Shown piece after piece: positions 1 through 10,633 of a stretch of 64,000 nt of DNA. Under the pieces are notes generated by a model, which was not told where the DNA came from, did not search any database, and worked only from the letters and a program-made list of their open reading frames with translations. Positions within the stretch are counted from its first letter, which is position 1. Every line of letters starts with the position of its first letter. The stretch spans positions 27,401,659 through 27,465,658 of the forward strand of contig OW387140.1 in assembly GCA_936440205.1 (NCBI GenBank). The letters are read 5' to 3'. Position numbers and translations under genes: made by a program. This DNA comes from Lepidonotus clava. Taxonomy: Eukaryota; Annelida; Polychaeta; Phyllodocida; Polynoidae.

Positions 1-744
1 CTGGTGTCCAGGTGCCAAGCATGGTCCCTGGCTTAACATGCACCGGGTCCTCACTAAAATTTGAAAGCACGACCATTACCCTCCCATGGTCCTGGCGAAC
101 TAACGCCTTAGGAATCAAGACACCAGTCCGGTGTATAAATTCAAGGGATGGTTCAACAATGCCTTCCTTTGCCTGAAGTGAGCAACTGCTCAAACTTCCA
201 GAGACAACCATCTCATGTTCAGGAGGTACCACAAATCCTACCTCAGCCCTAACTTGGGTGACACCATCATTCACCCTTTCATGGAGATGGATTTTGTTGT
301 CATCAACTGACAAAATGCCTCGTACCAAGTCCATTTGGCACTCATTAGCTGACCTTAAGTACCGGATACCCAGTAGGCCTTCAAAGTTGCCCAACTCTGC
401 AACAATGGTGGGTATCTCATACCAACACTGGCCGAGCCTGACCTCAAGTGTCACCTCACCATAAACTTTGAGGGCCTCTCCCCCAGCTCCCCTCAACCGG
501 CAAGGGCAAGGCTTGAGAGAAGGCCTTTTCACAGAGTCCATCTCCATAAATTTCTCAAAGTTAATCAGGCTATGTCCAGCCCCAGAATCAACCAACCATT
601 CAATATTCAATCCGGCAGAGTAACCATTGAGGAACCAACACTCATCATCAACTGCCCGGACATAAATCAATTGCCCAACTTCCTGATCTGCAACTAAGTT
701 GGTGGCTTTGCCCTTGGGCGGAGGGCCAGCCGAAATTAGTTTAA
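1..744 (-). CDS. pol: pol, N-terminal part: retroviral-type aspartic protease (partial)
   Basis: This is the start of the element's polyprotein, which continues past the left edge. In the -1 frame relative to gag, the minus strand shows the protease active-site motif WLVDSGAGHSL at about 575-600, i.e. the hydrophobic-hydrophobic-DSG(A) loop of retropepsins. A hydrophobic stretch and a GLLGIRYL-like motif follow, as expected for the flap and C-terminal half of such proteases. The protease would act as a homodimer, cutting Gag and Pol inside the particle. There is no start codon of its own in a sensible place; entry by ribosomal frameshift from gag is the likely route. Family assignment is firm; how far pol stays open cannot be seen. 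Confidence 0.85.
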
Positions 745-1926
745 ATTGCCAGATCCAGGGGTCGGTCCAGCACTGGCTTGCACAGCACCACCAGATTGCA
801 CAGCTGCTACTGGGGCTAACTTTTGGGCCTGCTTATCACCAGATCTGTCTGGACAACTACTAGCGTAATGTCCCATCTTACGACAACAAAAGCACTCCAC
901 CTCGGATATGTCCCTTTTTCTGTGGGGCCTATCCTTCGGTTTCTGGCCTTCAAGGTTAGCAATTCTCTGCTTCGCATCTTCAAGCTCCTTCAAGAGCTGA
1001 TCAACCTTGCCAGTTTGGCCCTTGGCCTCACCACCAGCCGGAGAACCTGGCTGAACTGCCGCTGCAACAGCCATCGGCTTCTTTTTGGGTGCCTGGCTTG
1101 CACTCACCGTTTCATCATAGACGCCATAAGCAGTAGCATAATCAACAGCATCCCTTAAAGTAGCAGGGGTAAAGGCGTGCACGTGCCTCTTCATCCCTAC
1201 ATCTCTCAAACCCTTCACAAATAAGTTGATAAGCACCCGTTCATTAGGTGGCTCGCCCGGAAAGGCTCGCTTAGCCAGCCTACGAAGATCATGGGCATAC
1301 GATGCCAGGGACTCATCGGCACGCAGGGTCCGATTCATAAACCTGAATGTATACTGGGCCTCTTGCCCGGGAGGCCGAAAGCGCTCCTGCAACGCCTCAA
1401 TTAGGGCCTGATAATCAGTCTGCAGAGGGAGGGCAACAGTGGTCAGAACCTCTCTGGCATCCTGCACAAGACAGCAGGCCAACTGCATGCCCTTTTCCTC
1501 ATAAGACCATTCGTTCCAAGACGATACCGCATCGAAATGGCCGATAAAATCATCAAAATCGCTTGACCCGTCATATTTCATGGGCACGATCATTTTCTTT
1601 TGGGGCTTAGTCTTGCTAGGCCTAACAGAATCCATGCGTAAGGTCCCTTGAGGGACAGGGCTCGGGCCCCCGTGATGCGATCTTGCATCCGAAAAAGTAG
1701 AAATATCACTACCATGAGAGGCCTGATCCCACTCACGGTCAAGGTCACGAGGCACAATATCCACTTGCCTACTGGCAGCCTCTCGTTGGCCACCAGAACG
1801 CCTGCCTGAACGGAAGGGTGTAAGAATCCAACCCAGACTGCGGTTTAAGAAATCCATCTTAAGGCAAAAGGTATCAACGATAGTACCCGTAAAATTTTGC
1901 CTTGATAAATCTTGCTCAAAACTCAA
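736..1926 (-). CDS. gag: Gag polyprotein of a Ty3/gypsy element (capsid and nucleocapsid)
   Basis: An uninterrupted 396-residue frame, by far the longest in the window. Residues 110-260 resemble the Ty3/gypsy gag capsid domain: a WNEWSYEEKGMQLA-type helix, then ERFRPPGQE, and ESLASYAHDLRRLAKRAFP, the characteristic 'SL..Y...LRRLA..A.P' segment. An alanine-, lysine- and glutamine-rich linker follows, with a short probable coiled coil (about residues 300-325). Next come a basic stretch and one zinc knuckle, CFCCRKMGHYASSC, which fits CX2CX4HX4C and should bind the element's RNA. The tail is low-complexity (A, G, P, S). The Met at 1926 is the first in frame; earlier non-AUG initiation cannot be excluded. 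Gag would assemble the virus-like particle in the cytoplasm. No break is visible. Confidence 0.93.
   Translation of the reverse strand: MSFEQDLSRQNFTGTIVDTFCLKMDFLNRSLGWILTPFRSGRRSGGQREAASRQVDIVPRDLDREWDQASHGSDISTFSDARSHHGGPSPVPQGTLRMDSVRPSKTKPQKKMIVPMKYDGSSDFDDFIGHFDAVSSWNEWSYEEKGMQLACCLVQDAREVLTTVALPLQTDYQALIEALQERFRPPGQEAQYTFRFMNRTLRADESLASYAHDLRRLAKRAFPGEPPNERVLINLFVKGLRDVGMKRHVHAFTPATLRDAVDYATAYGVYDETVSASQAPKKKPMAVAAAVQPGSPAGGEAKGQTGKVDQLLKELEDAKQRIANLEGQKPKDRPHRKRDISEVECFCCRKMGHYASSCPDRSGDKQAQKLAPVAAVQSGGAVQASAGPTPGSGNLN
739..745 (-). other. Probable -1 ribosomal frameshift site between gag and pol
   Basis: On the minus strand the last gag codons contain the heptamer TTTAAAC, in the phase T TTA AAC, immediately followed by the gag stop TAA (736-738). 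This is a classical X XXY YYZ slippery sequence. A one-base backward slip enters exactly the frame that carries the protease motif. Frameshifting between gag and pol is a usual strategy of this family. I did not model a downstream stem-loop or pseudoknot, which should lie in roughly 670-735. Confidence 0.75.
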
Positions 1927-2337
1927 AACGCAAGCTACTCGATCGTTGTCTAAGTTATCTCAAATTCGTAAAATGCGCAGACCAGAAACAGACGTAAGGC
2001 GAGCTCGGTTAATCACGAAAAAATCACTTGGCTAACAAGCCCATAAATTAACAATTTCTCTCCAATTACAGGGTAACTTTATTAAATGTGAGATAAAAGG
2101 GTCTATCAGAACTAGGATAGCAACAGTCTCACATGAATAAACTCTACCTGACCAATAGGTAGGAATAAATTTTCGCAATTCAACACACCTTCTTCTCCTT
2201 AGGTTGTTCACCCTTGGGAGGCATCTTCCTGGAAACAATGTTAGCAAACTTCTGGAAAATCTCTGAAAAGGAATGAATTCTCGTTGTGTTTTGCTAGGCC
2301 GAAAAAATGTACTGGTTACCATCACAGCTATTTCCAA
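1927..2337 (-). other. Untranslated leader of the Ty3/gypsy element
   Basis: This stretch of about 400 bases lies between the primer-binding site and the first gag methionine. It should hold the dimerisation and packaging signals; I see no conserved motif. A 101-codon open frame here (2032-2337, minus) has no similarity I recognise and is probably chance. Confidence 0.5.
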
Positions 2338-2355
2338 CCCTGGTCACAGGCACCA
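2338..2355 (-). other. Primer-binding site of the Ty3/gypsy element
   Basis: Five bases inside the LTR end, the minus strand reads TGGTGCCTGTGACCAGGG. It begins with TGG, the complement of a tRNA 3' CCA end, at the position where minus-strand priming starts. I do not assign the tRNA species by eye. Confidence 0.7.
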
Positions 2356-2360
2356 CTAAA

Positions 2361-3465
2361 TGTAGCGCGCCCAGGGGGCACTGCTATAAAATGGGAAATC
2401 ACTCCCAGGTTCGACCATTAGGGTTGGTGATAGGTGAAGGATAACCAGACAACAAACAGATTAAAGATATGAAAATATTTATTAAAGTACTCAAAAGTTA
2501 CAACAGTCTCTTCCAAAGTAGATACTCACAAGCTTAAAGCTCTACAAATACAAATACAGGCATCCTGTACACAAGACTAAGTAAATTCTAAGACAGGGGT
2601 GAATTTAGAATAAATCTAAAAGTCAAGGCTTTAAGGCCTGAGATAAAGTGGACTAACAGTTAAAGTCAAAAGTTCTGACCCCATGTCAAGTAAATGACCT
2701 AAAACATAAACAGGGAATAAACCTCCTAAATGAAATCTAAGTCCTGTCCATAAAAACCTATGGCCTGGAAGTCACCACAACTTGGTAAAATAAAGATCAC
2801 ATGCCAAGGATGACAGACTCAAACAGTAAAATCTAACACTGTAAGTCACTCATAAAATACAAGGCAGAAACTAAGTAAGTGGCATAAAACTCCTAAACTC
2901 TGATAAAAGTCAGTTCTCTACAACAGGCTGGGCTACCTTGAGGTCAACAACCCAGCTAAAACTGTATAGAGAACTGACAAAACAGAGTGGAGACAAGGCC
3001 ACTATAGAGATCCATAAGGAAAAGCTGAGGAGAACCCTCACCACAACTGATCTCTCTGACTGCCAAACTAAAAGTGATGAAATCTGATGAAGTCAGATAA
3101 AACAAGATGGAGTCTCCCTCCAAAATGGGCACCAGCCAATAAAAAGGCTCCTGACAGTAGGAAAAAGCGGGAAACTCAGAGCTTGGCTCTAATTGGCTGA
3201 GCTGCTGGCCCCCTAAGTTATGATAAAAACAAAATGGCCTCTCAGGGCCCAAGCTGGCCCAAAACTGGCTAAGGCCAAACACTGGTTTAAGTGTAAAACA
3301 TAAATAAGAACAGATAATCCTGAAAGGTAAGACAAAACATATTATACAATCAATAAACAACAAGTAAAAAGCTTTAGATCAACTCCCCTGAGCCAGGGCA
3401 GGCCTGGAGAGGAGGTGCAGGGGGCTCCCGATCGTCGGGAGAGCTCGCCGACTCGGCGCGCTACA
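2361..3465 (-). repeat. 5' long terminal repeat of the Ty3/gypsy element (1105 bp)
   Basis: Both ends carry the same 11-bp inverted repeat: TGTAGCGCGCC at the outer (3465) end and its complement GGCGCGCTACA at the inner (2361) end, so the LTR has the canonical TG...CA form. The inner end is followed within five bases by the primer-binding site. An AATAAA signal lies on the minus strand near 2470-2480, close to the inner end. The five bases outside (3466-3470, ATAGC) are the expected target duplication, but the partner lies off the window. Open frames of 60-135 codons in this LTR are chance. Confidence 0.9.
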
Positions 3466-3470
3466 ATAGC

Positions 3471-4139
3471 ATACAATAGACAATTATCTAAGAATAAGGA
3501 ACAACTATCTACCAGAATGAAGTAAATTAACATCTTTATCATAGCCTACTCCCCGATATAGAAACATGAATGCACAACACCCTTGTTCAGTTTCAATAAA
3601 GTTATTTACAAGCATTAAAGCGTGTGATAACAAAATGTAATATTTTGTTATCAATAACTTTTATGTAAATACTTTCATTAGAGTAGATATTATTATATCA
3701 AATCATTTTGGGACGAGTGCATACACAATGTACGTAAAAATGGCTCCATGACCTGATAACTATAACCATGACTTTACATTTGTTATCGGCAGGTGTCTGG
3801 GAGAGGTTAGTTATGGGACTAACCGAACACAGTTCCCTGTTCTATTTACTTGTTGCCTAATTCGAGGAGACAGCATTGGTGGCAAGCGGCAACGTTGCCT
3901 GCGAATTCCTCTGTAGGAACCCTTTTCAGCGTTCCTCGACATGGTTCAGGTGTCACGTGGGTTGAGGAACGCCCTTCCTGACAACATCCCCTCAGGCTGT
4001 CAGGGACACACTCAGCGTGGAATTGGCGGGAAAAAGGCCACCAGTAGCAGAAACTTGACACGGCAATTCCAGGCGCACTTCCGTCAAGTACATGTGACAG
4101 AAATAGGCCTTTTTGCGTCGACTCAAACGTTTAGAAGCA
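3471..4139. other. Intergenic stretch between LTR and CpG promoter
   Basis: A+T-rich up to about 3780, then of mixed composition. No domain-bearing frame, RNA gene or clear repeat was seen. A 71-codon minus-strand frame at 3846-4061 lies downstream of the 4.2-kb promoter if that fires leftwards, but has no recognisable content. Confidence 0.4.
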
Positions 4140-4330
4140 GTGTGTAAGTTGACAACGTCACGACGCTGCTACACGTCACGCGCCCTTGTCCTTTCCCGCC
4201 ATCTTGTAACCGGAAGTGGCGGACAAACGACATCCTGACGCCGCGATTGGTCAGACGCAGACGCCGCGTGTTGTCGGGGTCAGGGAATGGCGTCCTGGTA
4301 AATGAACGTTTCTGTAGGCGCGAGTAGGAA
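4140..4330. promoter_or_regulatory. TATA-less CpG promoter with YY1, ETS and CCAAT motifs
   Basis: A CpG-dense patch holds several motifs typical of housekeeping promoters. These are three ACGTCAC/CGTCAC CRE-like half sites at 4155-4180, CCGCCATCTT at 4197-4205 (YY1 motif on the minus strand), ACCGGAAGT at 4209-4217 (ETS/GABP) and GATTGG at 4245-4250 (inverted CCAAT, NF-Y). There is no TATA box. Such promoters are often bidirectional. The YY1 orientation favours leftward transcription, while the possible exon at 4366 favours rightward. The motif combination is seen directly; promoter activity is inferred. Confidence 0.55.
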
Positions 4331-4365
4331 GTGCTGCTGTTCCCTTCTTTACAGAGAGTCACGAA

Positions 4366-4397
4366 ATGTCGTCTGCTTCGACCGAACATTCAATACG
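4366..4397 (+). CDS. Possible tiny first coding exon downstream of the CpG promoter
   Basis: About 110-150 bases downstream of the ETS and CCAAT motifs, an ATG opens MSSASTEHSI, followed by the splice-donor-like ACG|GTGGGT at 4398. If spliced, the exon would end in phase 2. A pyrimidine tract ending in ACAG (4340-4354) could also be a splice acceptor. I could not find a matching second exon, so this is a weak call; an unspliced non-coding transcript is as likely. Confidence 0.2.
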
Positions 4398-4710
4398 GTG
4401 GGTTACTAATGAACGCTGACAGCTGGAACCCATGGCGGAACTGCTGGTCATTCTGAAACAACCATTTTCTAACAATGGATAACAATTACGCTTTTTTCTC
4501 CTGTAGCCTAGTTTGCTCAGTGGAACTAGAACTGCATGCAGGTCGCTCAGAAACAAAATGTGTCACTATTCTGATTTATTGTAGCGTCATGCAGTCACTA
4601 TCCCGTCACTATCGCAGGTAGGCCTAGGCCTATATCGCAGCACCCTTCTTGGATGGGTGTAGACCCCTAAAATCGACACGGCGACACGGCCTTTTTTTGG
4701 CTTATCGACA

Positions 4711-4840
4711 TGCGACATAGCCTATTCTTAAATTCGACAGGGCGACATAGCCTATTCTTAAATTCGACAGGGCGACATAGCCTTTTCTTAAATTCGACAG
4801 GGCGACATAGGTTATTCTTAAATTCGACAGGGCGACATGG
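4711..4840. repeat. 30-bp tandem repeat, four full copies plus part of a fifth
   Basis: Units 4711-4740, 4741-4770, 4771-4800 and 4801-4830 share GGCGACATAG and AATTCGACAG with a few substitutions; 4831-4840 begins a fifth. Since 30 is a multiple of three, several frames stay open, giving 10-residue peptide repeats on the minus strand (such as CRPVEFKNRL). These are by-products of the array, not proteins. Confidence 0.9.
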
Positions 4841-4907
4841 GGACCCCCCATCAACACCCCCTCTTGGATCCCAAAAGTAGGGGCAGGCCCGCCCCGTAGA
4901 CATAGGT

Positions 4908-5153
4908 TAGGCCTACAGGTTCTGCTGTAGGGTGGGTGTGGGTGGGGGGTAGTGGCGAGGTTCCCTACTTTGGACTTTTTAGGGCTAAAGTCTATTATAA
5001 TTTCATAACCTAAAAAGAGGGGAGTGGTGAGGAGTAATAAGTGGAACCTTTCAATATATTTCTTCCAATATTTACATTTTACATGGAATAATTCTATGTC
5101 GCAATGGTTTAGTGGAAATTTCTGCAAAAGTCCCTTGGGGTGTATACGGGCCT
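4908..5153 (+). mobile_element. MITE-like repeat, family A, copy 1 (about 246 bp, degraded)
   Basis: It shares order and sequence with the better copy at 25311-25576. Both start with GTTCTGCTGT followed by a G/T run, contain TAACCTAAAAA and AGTGGAAC segments, and end near ACGGGCC. The terminal inverted repeats are eroded here (GGCCTACAGG at the left, TATACGGGCCTA at the right). It is non-coding, and no transposase is encoded. Confidence 0.6.
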
Positions 5154-5201
5154 AGGGATGGTGGGCGATGGCTGCACCCCCTCTCGGAATCCGCCGCTGA
5201 C
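5154..5201 (-). mobile_element. DNA-transposon terminus of CAGNGGCGGAT type
   Basis: On the minus strand from 5201 the sequence reads TCAGCGGCGGATTCCGAG followed by a G run, a terminus common to many non-autonomous animal DNA transposons. A related end occurs at 47617. It abuts family A copy 1, so one element may have landed beside or inside the other. Confidence 0.4.
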
Positions 5202-7085
5202 AACATTTATGAGCATAACTAAAAGCTTCACCATACATAGAGTCACCCATATCCGGAGAATAAGGGTACATTCTGCCCCACATGTCTTTATATTTCATTT
5301 TCTACACGAAATTTAGGCCTATATTCTTATATAGAAATTAACCCATCAGAATATTAATATTCAATCCCAATTTTTCATGATGGAGACTCATCTAAAAGGT
5401 CCTGTTGGAAGAAACATGCATATTTACGTCCTCCTATGGTTACATCTAAGAAGGCTTTGCATAGATCATTATGGTCTTTATAAATTTCAACACCATTTAG
5501 TATTCAGATACCAATATCTTTGATTCCACTTGATATATTGAAGGAGTTCTTTCATATTTAAAAACCCTGAAAAATCACCATCTTTGCTAATAGACCCAAG
5601 ATTGCAGAGCAGGTCATATCTATATCTATAGTCCTAGACATATATGATAAAAAAGAGTAGTATTTTGGGGTCGTATTACAATGGTCATCATATGCAAATG
5701 AAAATCGTAATTGACGATTTAAGACAAACTATATACACGACAACAACCAAACCATCCGTAACTTCCCATTTCCATATACTACTATAACACGACAATATCT
5801 ACCCATAAGCACATATCCGAACACGAACCGGCTATGTATGTGACGTCGTGCATACAAGGTAGGGCATGCACACAACGTTGCGCGACAAACTCGTCTATAA
5901 TATGAAGCCAATATAGCCACTGTCATATATATATGCAGAATATTTAGGCGATATATATAACTAATGCAATATAAGGGACCTCTTATGGACAGGCGGTGGA
6001 TTCCTAACTTGATTTTACAATAAGATAAAAGTTACGGAGTAGGTTTTACCCCTAGAAAAACCTGTCAAATGTACATAAATCATACTTTGCGGACTATTCA
6101 TTCCTAAAAATGTACACGCTGGTAAGATTAGTATAAAATGCGAGAAAATGACGTCATTTTATCCAGAAAGAGTCTTGGTTTGGTAAAATTACCTTGTAAA
6201 ATGTACATAGCATTCCTAAGACAGTTCATTTCCAAAAATTTCCTGAAAAGATACGTGGATTTTTTACAGATGCCCTAGGCACCTGTAACTTTTTTCTGTA
6301 TCACATATCTCGCATTGTTCTTGTATTTTTGTATCATAATCAGCAAGAATATTCACAACTAATAACTATTCACTACCATCTGATGTTGAAATCCATTTTG
6401 GAGAGTTACAATCGACTTGCAGAGTAGTGAACATATAAGGTTGCAACATTTGCGAACAGGAATAGCATGAGGTAATTAGGAATGAATCCTCTCGCAACCT
6501 TCTTTTGTAGGTACGTGAATACTGATGTGTTACAAGGGAGAACTGTGTCTTTTAAAGATTACATTATTTGTTGCACTAGTTTTTACAATTTTTCAGGTAC
6601 GTCACATTTAACAGTTATTAATCCAGCATTATGAATGTGATCAAGCACTGTAATATCCTAAATTTGGAGAAAATATTATTCTTTAGCTATTTTCATTGAT
6701 ATAAGGACCTGCGATACTAACTTACAAGGCATATGTTTACCATTCGTAAAATTACACTTACAATTAGGAATTGGATACCTTACTTACAATCTGGTAACAT
6801 CTCACTCATAAAGGTAATCTCAAAAATAGTGTGAACCCGTAAAATCTTTTAGGAATTCGCCGCCTATGTACAATACTTGCGACCAGCACTGTTTCAGATT
6901 CCCATGTCTATATACTACTCACATAATTATCGCGCCTACTTGGATCAATCCATGCAACAGAGTCGTTTGTGTTGCAATTGAAATTTTTGCGAATTTTTAT
7001 TGTCCGCACAGCTAGTGAAGTAGGCTATTCGCGCGACATGCTTCATTCCCAGTTCTATAATCATAATACTACTTTCAGAGTGAAA
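5202..7085. other. A+T-rich tract without recognisable genes
   Basis: No coding signal was seen. A diverged direct repeat of about 50 bases is visible: 6060-6113 and 6190-6242 share AATGTACATA and a CATTCCTAA...TTCAT(T/C)CC-like block in the same order. A CRE core (TGACGTCA) sits at about 6149. Confidence 0.5.
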
Positions 7086-7520
7086 AATTGGCATGTATAT
7101 GGTGGAGGCAATTGACGCGACGTCGCGCGCGTAGAGGCAGTGCCAGCCAAGGCATTGAAATTCACCGAAATCCCCCTATTGTGGTGGTATCATAACCATT
7201 GAAGAGGAAATTAGATTATGTTATCCAAAATTGTCCTTATAATCGTCATCATTTGTTTACTTTTTATTGACTACAAATACAATTCCTATGTATCAGCACT
7301 GACACCGTGTCTCGCTGGCAGTTCATCGCTGTACACTGACCCATGGTCCAATTCTCTCTCATGTCCTAATCCTGTACACACCCCACGCACATCGCTGACA
7401 ATGTAAACACCCTTATTGACCACCCGGCCCCCGCTGACCATCCACGTGACATGAAACCGGCACATGACCGGACTTAAGAGAGGTATACTCTCCAAGCAGA
7501 GCCTTATGGTGCGGGTCTCG
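7086..7520. promoter_or_regulatory. CpG patch and GC-rich island, candidate regulatory DNA
   Basis: A perfect 12-bp palindrome, CGCGACGTCGCG, lies at 7116-7127 in a locally CpG-rich stretch. A second GC-rich patch at 7370-7480 holds CCACGTGAC and CCCGGCCCCC. The 62-codon frame at 7218-7406 begins with a hydrophobic run but has no other support. Confidence 0.3.
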
Positions 7521-8479
7521 TTTTCTCCGCTGGAATTTAACTATATTGGTCATGGCAGTTTACCCTTTGAGAAATGTGCTTAACCACAAAGTTGTGGTCT
7601 GAGTGAAGAGTTTATACAGATTGTGCTCATAATCATGTATGCCATAGGCCTATACTTGACAGTTAAAACGTAACAAGTAAAGCACTGGAGATCGGATACA
7701 TAGGCCTTTTGGAAAAACATTGTTGCATGATATATTAGGCGCAACGCGGAAAAAAGGAAAGGCAGATTCGTTTAGGCAAAATTATGTTTATTTTTCCAAT
7801 GTTGCTGCTATATTTAGCTATAATGGTTATTATAACGTCACAGGTAATAAAAATATTTGATTATGTGAACTGAATATTTTCGGGATTTACTTGCGCATGC
7901 ATTACAGCTTCTTTTTTTTATTATTGGAGCTAAGGGCTTAGGCATGCAGCCTCTGCTTGGAGCGTGGTTTAGTAAGCTTAAAGGGGTGGAAACCATTGGT
8001 GATTGGACGATTGGGTCGTTGCGATTGAGTTGTCATTGTCTAAAGAGACACACAGCTGCACAGTGCTGTGGCGAATCTTGGCCAGTCATCATTCACTGGT
8101 TTTAGTTAACCTGTTAACTGGGCAAATCAAGGCGTTCTTTACCCATCAAATCACTTATACAAGTTTGGCCATTTCTTTTAAGATTCTTATCAAACATGAC
8201 TGATCTAGAGATAAATAAGACATTGGAAATTATATTTATAGTGAAAAACTTTATAAAAGCACTTTCAATCAACAGGTGACAATATTCAATGAATGGCTTG
8301 TTCAATTCGTCATTAGACAAAGCGTTGCCCATTTAATATATAGGTATCAAACCCAAATGATCGACTTATGGTCTCAATAAAAGGGGAGGAAGCGCTGAAT
8401 GTGTTTAGAGTGTATTTCTATCTGGATTTTATATTATGTAATAATACTGCACCCAAAAATATAACCATGTACTGCACTA
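7521..8479. other. A+T-rich tract
   Basis: No gene, RNA or repeat was identified. Short frames on both strands lack recognisable content. Confidence 0.4.
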
Positions 8480-8800
8480 GAGCTTAGCAGTAGAAGCTCC
8501 GCAGGAAAATGGGGCCAAGGGGAGTCTACGCTGATAGGAGCGAGGGCATGCACTCACGGAGGTGAACCCTTTGAGACCGATACCATCTCCTCAAGTACTG
8601 CAGGAGAATAGGCCCCGCGATGATAAATCTAATTTGTAGGTGCTCCACCTTGGCCGAGTGTTGAAATTTCCGATGCCCATTGATTCATCTATCGATTAGT
8701 TCATGCATCGCCACACAGAGGGCGTGCGGGCATGACTGATGGCTGTGTCAAGGATAGCGGTTGGCCGCTGGCGTGCACCAATGAGAATGTATTTATTGAA
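8480..8800. promoter_or_regulatory. GC-richer island, candidate cis-regulatory module
   Basis: This is compositionally distinct from its A+T-rich flanks. It contains ATCTATCGATTAG, a CACAGAGGGCG stretch that is a weak CTCF-like match, and AATGTATTTATTG. No frame over 60 codons is supported. Function is inferred only from composition and motifs. Confidence 0.25.
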
Positions 8801-9730
8801 AGGTGTGTGCTCACAGGTTAGAACATAAAGGCATCTGAAGAAAAAACGGCTTTGTTCTTCCAGACTAGCAACACCACATTTCGATTATTCTAGTACACAT
8901 AGGCCCTATAATCTGATAATAAGGATTCCTTTCCTATATATCTGAATGTACCTAACTATTGAATAAAAGAACTAATCCGAAAGATCCGTCGATTTAAAAA
9001 AAATGTAGTTAAGGGTTACCTAGCAATGACGTCCCAAACTGCCGTTTCAATAACCTGATTACATACCCACTGCTATTTCCTTTCTCTTTGATTGGCTTGT
9101 TTGACCTGACGTATTGATCGACTACAAAAAAAAGTCAAGCCCTAGTCCTTGATTGTAGTCTATGTATCATGGAATTTTGACTTTCTCAGTTGATACGCAA
9201 AAAATGACGTTTTATAACATTCAAGATGCGGAGGGCCGCCAGGTGCTGGCATAAAAGAATTCCGGAAACTTTCATTTTAATAATTTGAGTTAAGGACCTG
9301 TCATTTCCTTCATATCATTAGAGGCAGTTATTCTTAAATTCGATACGTGAAGAGGGACCCCGTCATCGTAGATTCCATATTGTAAAGTATTCGCTGGTTG
9401 AGTAAAGGGGCCATGAATATGAAGAGCTACTACTTATATAATGTCTTGTTCGTATCTCTTCATGCTTCAGATACAAATGTAAGGAAACAATGTGCTTCTA
9501 TGCATGTCTCCGCTTCTATTGCAACTTTGGCCCATATATAGGCCTATAGCAAGTTCTTGCCTATACTGCCATTGAAGCTCACTTTGTATGGCACTGAACG
9601 TATAGGCCTAAATGATTATTTCTGTACCCCTACACCACAACCACAGTAGGCCTATAATGCATACATATGATAAATCAATGTCACACCCAATAGGTTTTAA
9701 AGCTTGATCAATTAATTGAGTTAACTATGC
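8801..9730. other. A+T-rich tract with TAGGCCTA copies
   Basis: Three TAGGCCTA palindromes occur around 9540-9660. No gene or transposon end was recognised. Confidence 0.4.
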
Positions 9731-9733
9731 CCC

Positions 9734-9985
9734 TTGACCCCTTTCCTTCAGTTCACCCATGTCAGGAACTCTCAGTGGTTAACAGTTACCACTGATAACA
9801 AATCGACAGACCCCCGTGCCCTATACATCACCCTTAATGACCCTGACCTCACGACCTTTGACGAGATGCTTCCGGGTCACGACCTCGACCTGAGACAGGG
9901 GCTTTTCGAGTCGGACGCTGGCCCGCTTATTTGGTCAGGGCTATCAGGTGAAGATCACTGGGGGATGGACTGGCGGTCAATTTAG
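9734..9985 (+). promoter_or_regulatory. GC-rich island carrying an 83-codon open frame; exon or enhancer
   Basis: The island (about 9730-10030) stands out from its flanks in base composition. The plus-strand frame is rich in D, L, T and G (for example LNDPDLTTFDEMLPGHDLD) and is one of the more protein-like short frames here, yet I recognise no family and see no good splice sites around it. Alternatively the island is regulatory: TGACCTCACGACC near 9842-9856 resembles paired nuclear-receptor half sites. I lean towards regulatory DNA. Confidence 0.25.
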
Positions 9986-10633
9986 GGGCTTATGGTGGAG
10001 ATGCCAGGCTTGGGCCAGTGTTTAGACTGGAGCTCAGCACCCGCAAGTTCTTCTTTGTCTATATTTTCCTCCCTTTATCTCCTCATCAGTTTCATCTGTG
10101 CCTATTTCTCAGTAGCTGCATTTTCTTTTCTCCAACTTTCCTATTCTATTTCAGTGTTCCAATATTGTACTACCGTAGGAGTAGACTCCTTTCCCAAACA
10201 GTTCCCGTACAATTTCTAGACTTAAGTACAGTCTACTACAGGGTCAATAAAAAAGATGTGACCTTATTTACAAGTAAAATAATTTGGTGCTAAATGTGAT
10301 AATTCTGATATCGCAAACGATTTTAGTTAGTGTAGGCCTATGTGTTAAGACGCTATCCTACATACAGATGCTATCCAACAAAATTTTGTCACTTAGCATC
10401 TTTTTGTAGGATAGCAGCTGTACAAGCTGCTAAGCCACAAAATTGCTGCTAAGTGACAAAACAATTGTCACTTAGCGTCCACTGCATATGCTAAGCCACA
10501 AGGAGATGCTAAGTGACAAAACTTGCATAACCAGGGTCTTCTTCACAGTCAACCAGTCAGAAGCCTTCATTTCATTTTGATATTTTCATACACAATCAAT
10601 CACTACAATTATAGTTCCAGCGTTTGATGAGGA

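Larger units (their letters stand above)
1..3465 (-). mobile_element. Ty3/gypsy LTR retrotransposon, 5' part, runs off the left edge
   Basis: Reading the minus strand from 3465 downwards gives one LTR (3465-2361), a primer-binding site, an untranslated leader of about 400 bases, an open gag frame and the start of pol with an aspartic protease. Reverse transcriptase, RNase H, integrase and the second LTR would lie beyond base 1. The part order, the CCHC knuckle in gag and protease at the head of pol are those of Ty3/gypsy (Metaviridae). The visible part looks whole, with gag fully open, which suggests a young copy. The usual age measure, divergence between the two LTRs, cannot be taken because only one LTR is inside the window. 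Confidence 0.9.

Noticed and set aside
2956-3363. 135-codon minus-strand frame
   Set aside because: Lies in the LTR of the Ty3/gypsy element, which normally codes for nothing.
4711-4840. CRISPR-like array
   Set aside because: Units are contiguous without unique spacers, and the genome is evidently that of an animal.
4702-5127. 141-codon minus frame with 10-residue repeats
   Set aside because: Produced by the 30-bp tandem array and the adjoining MITE.
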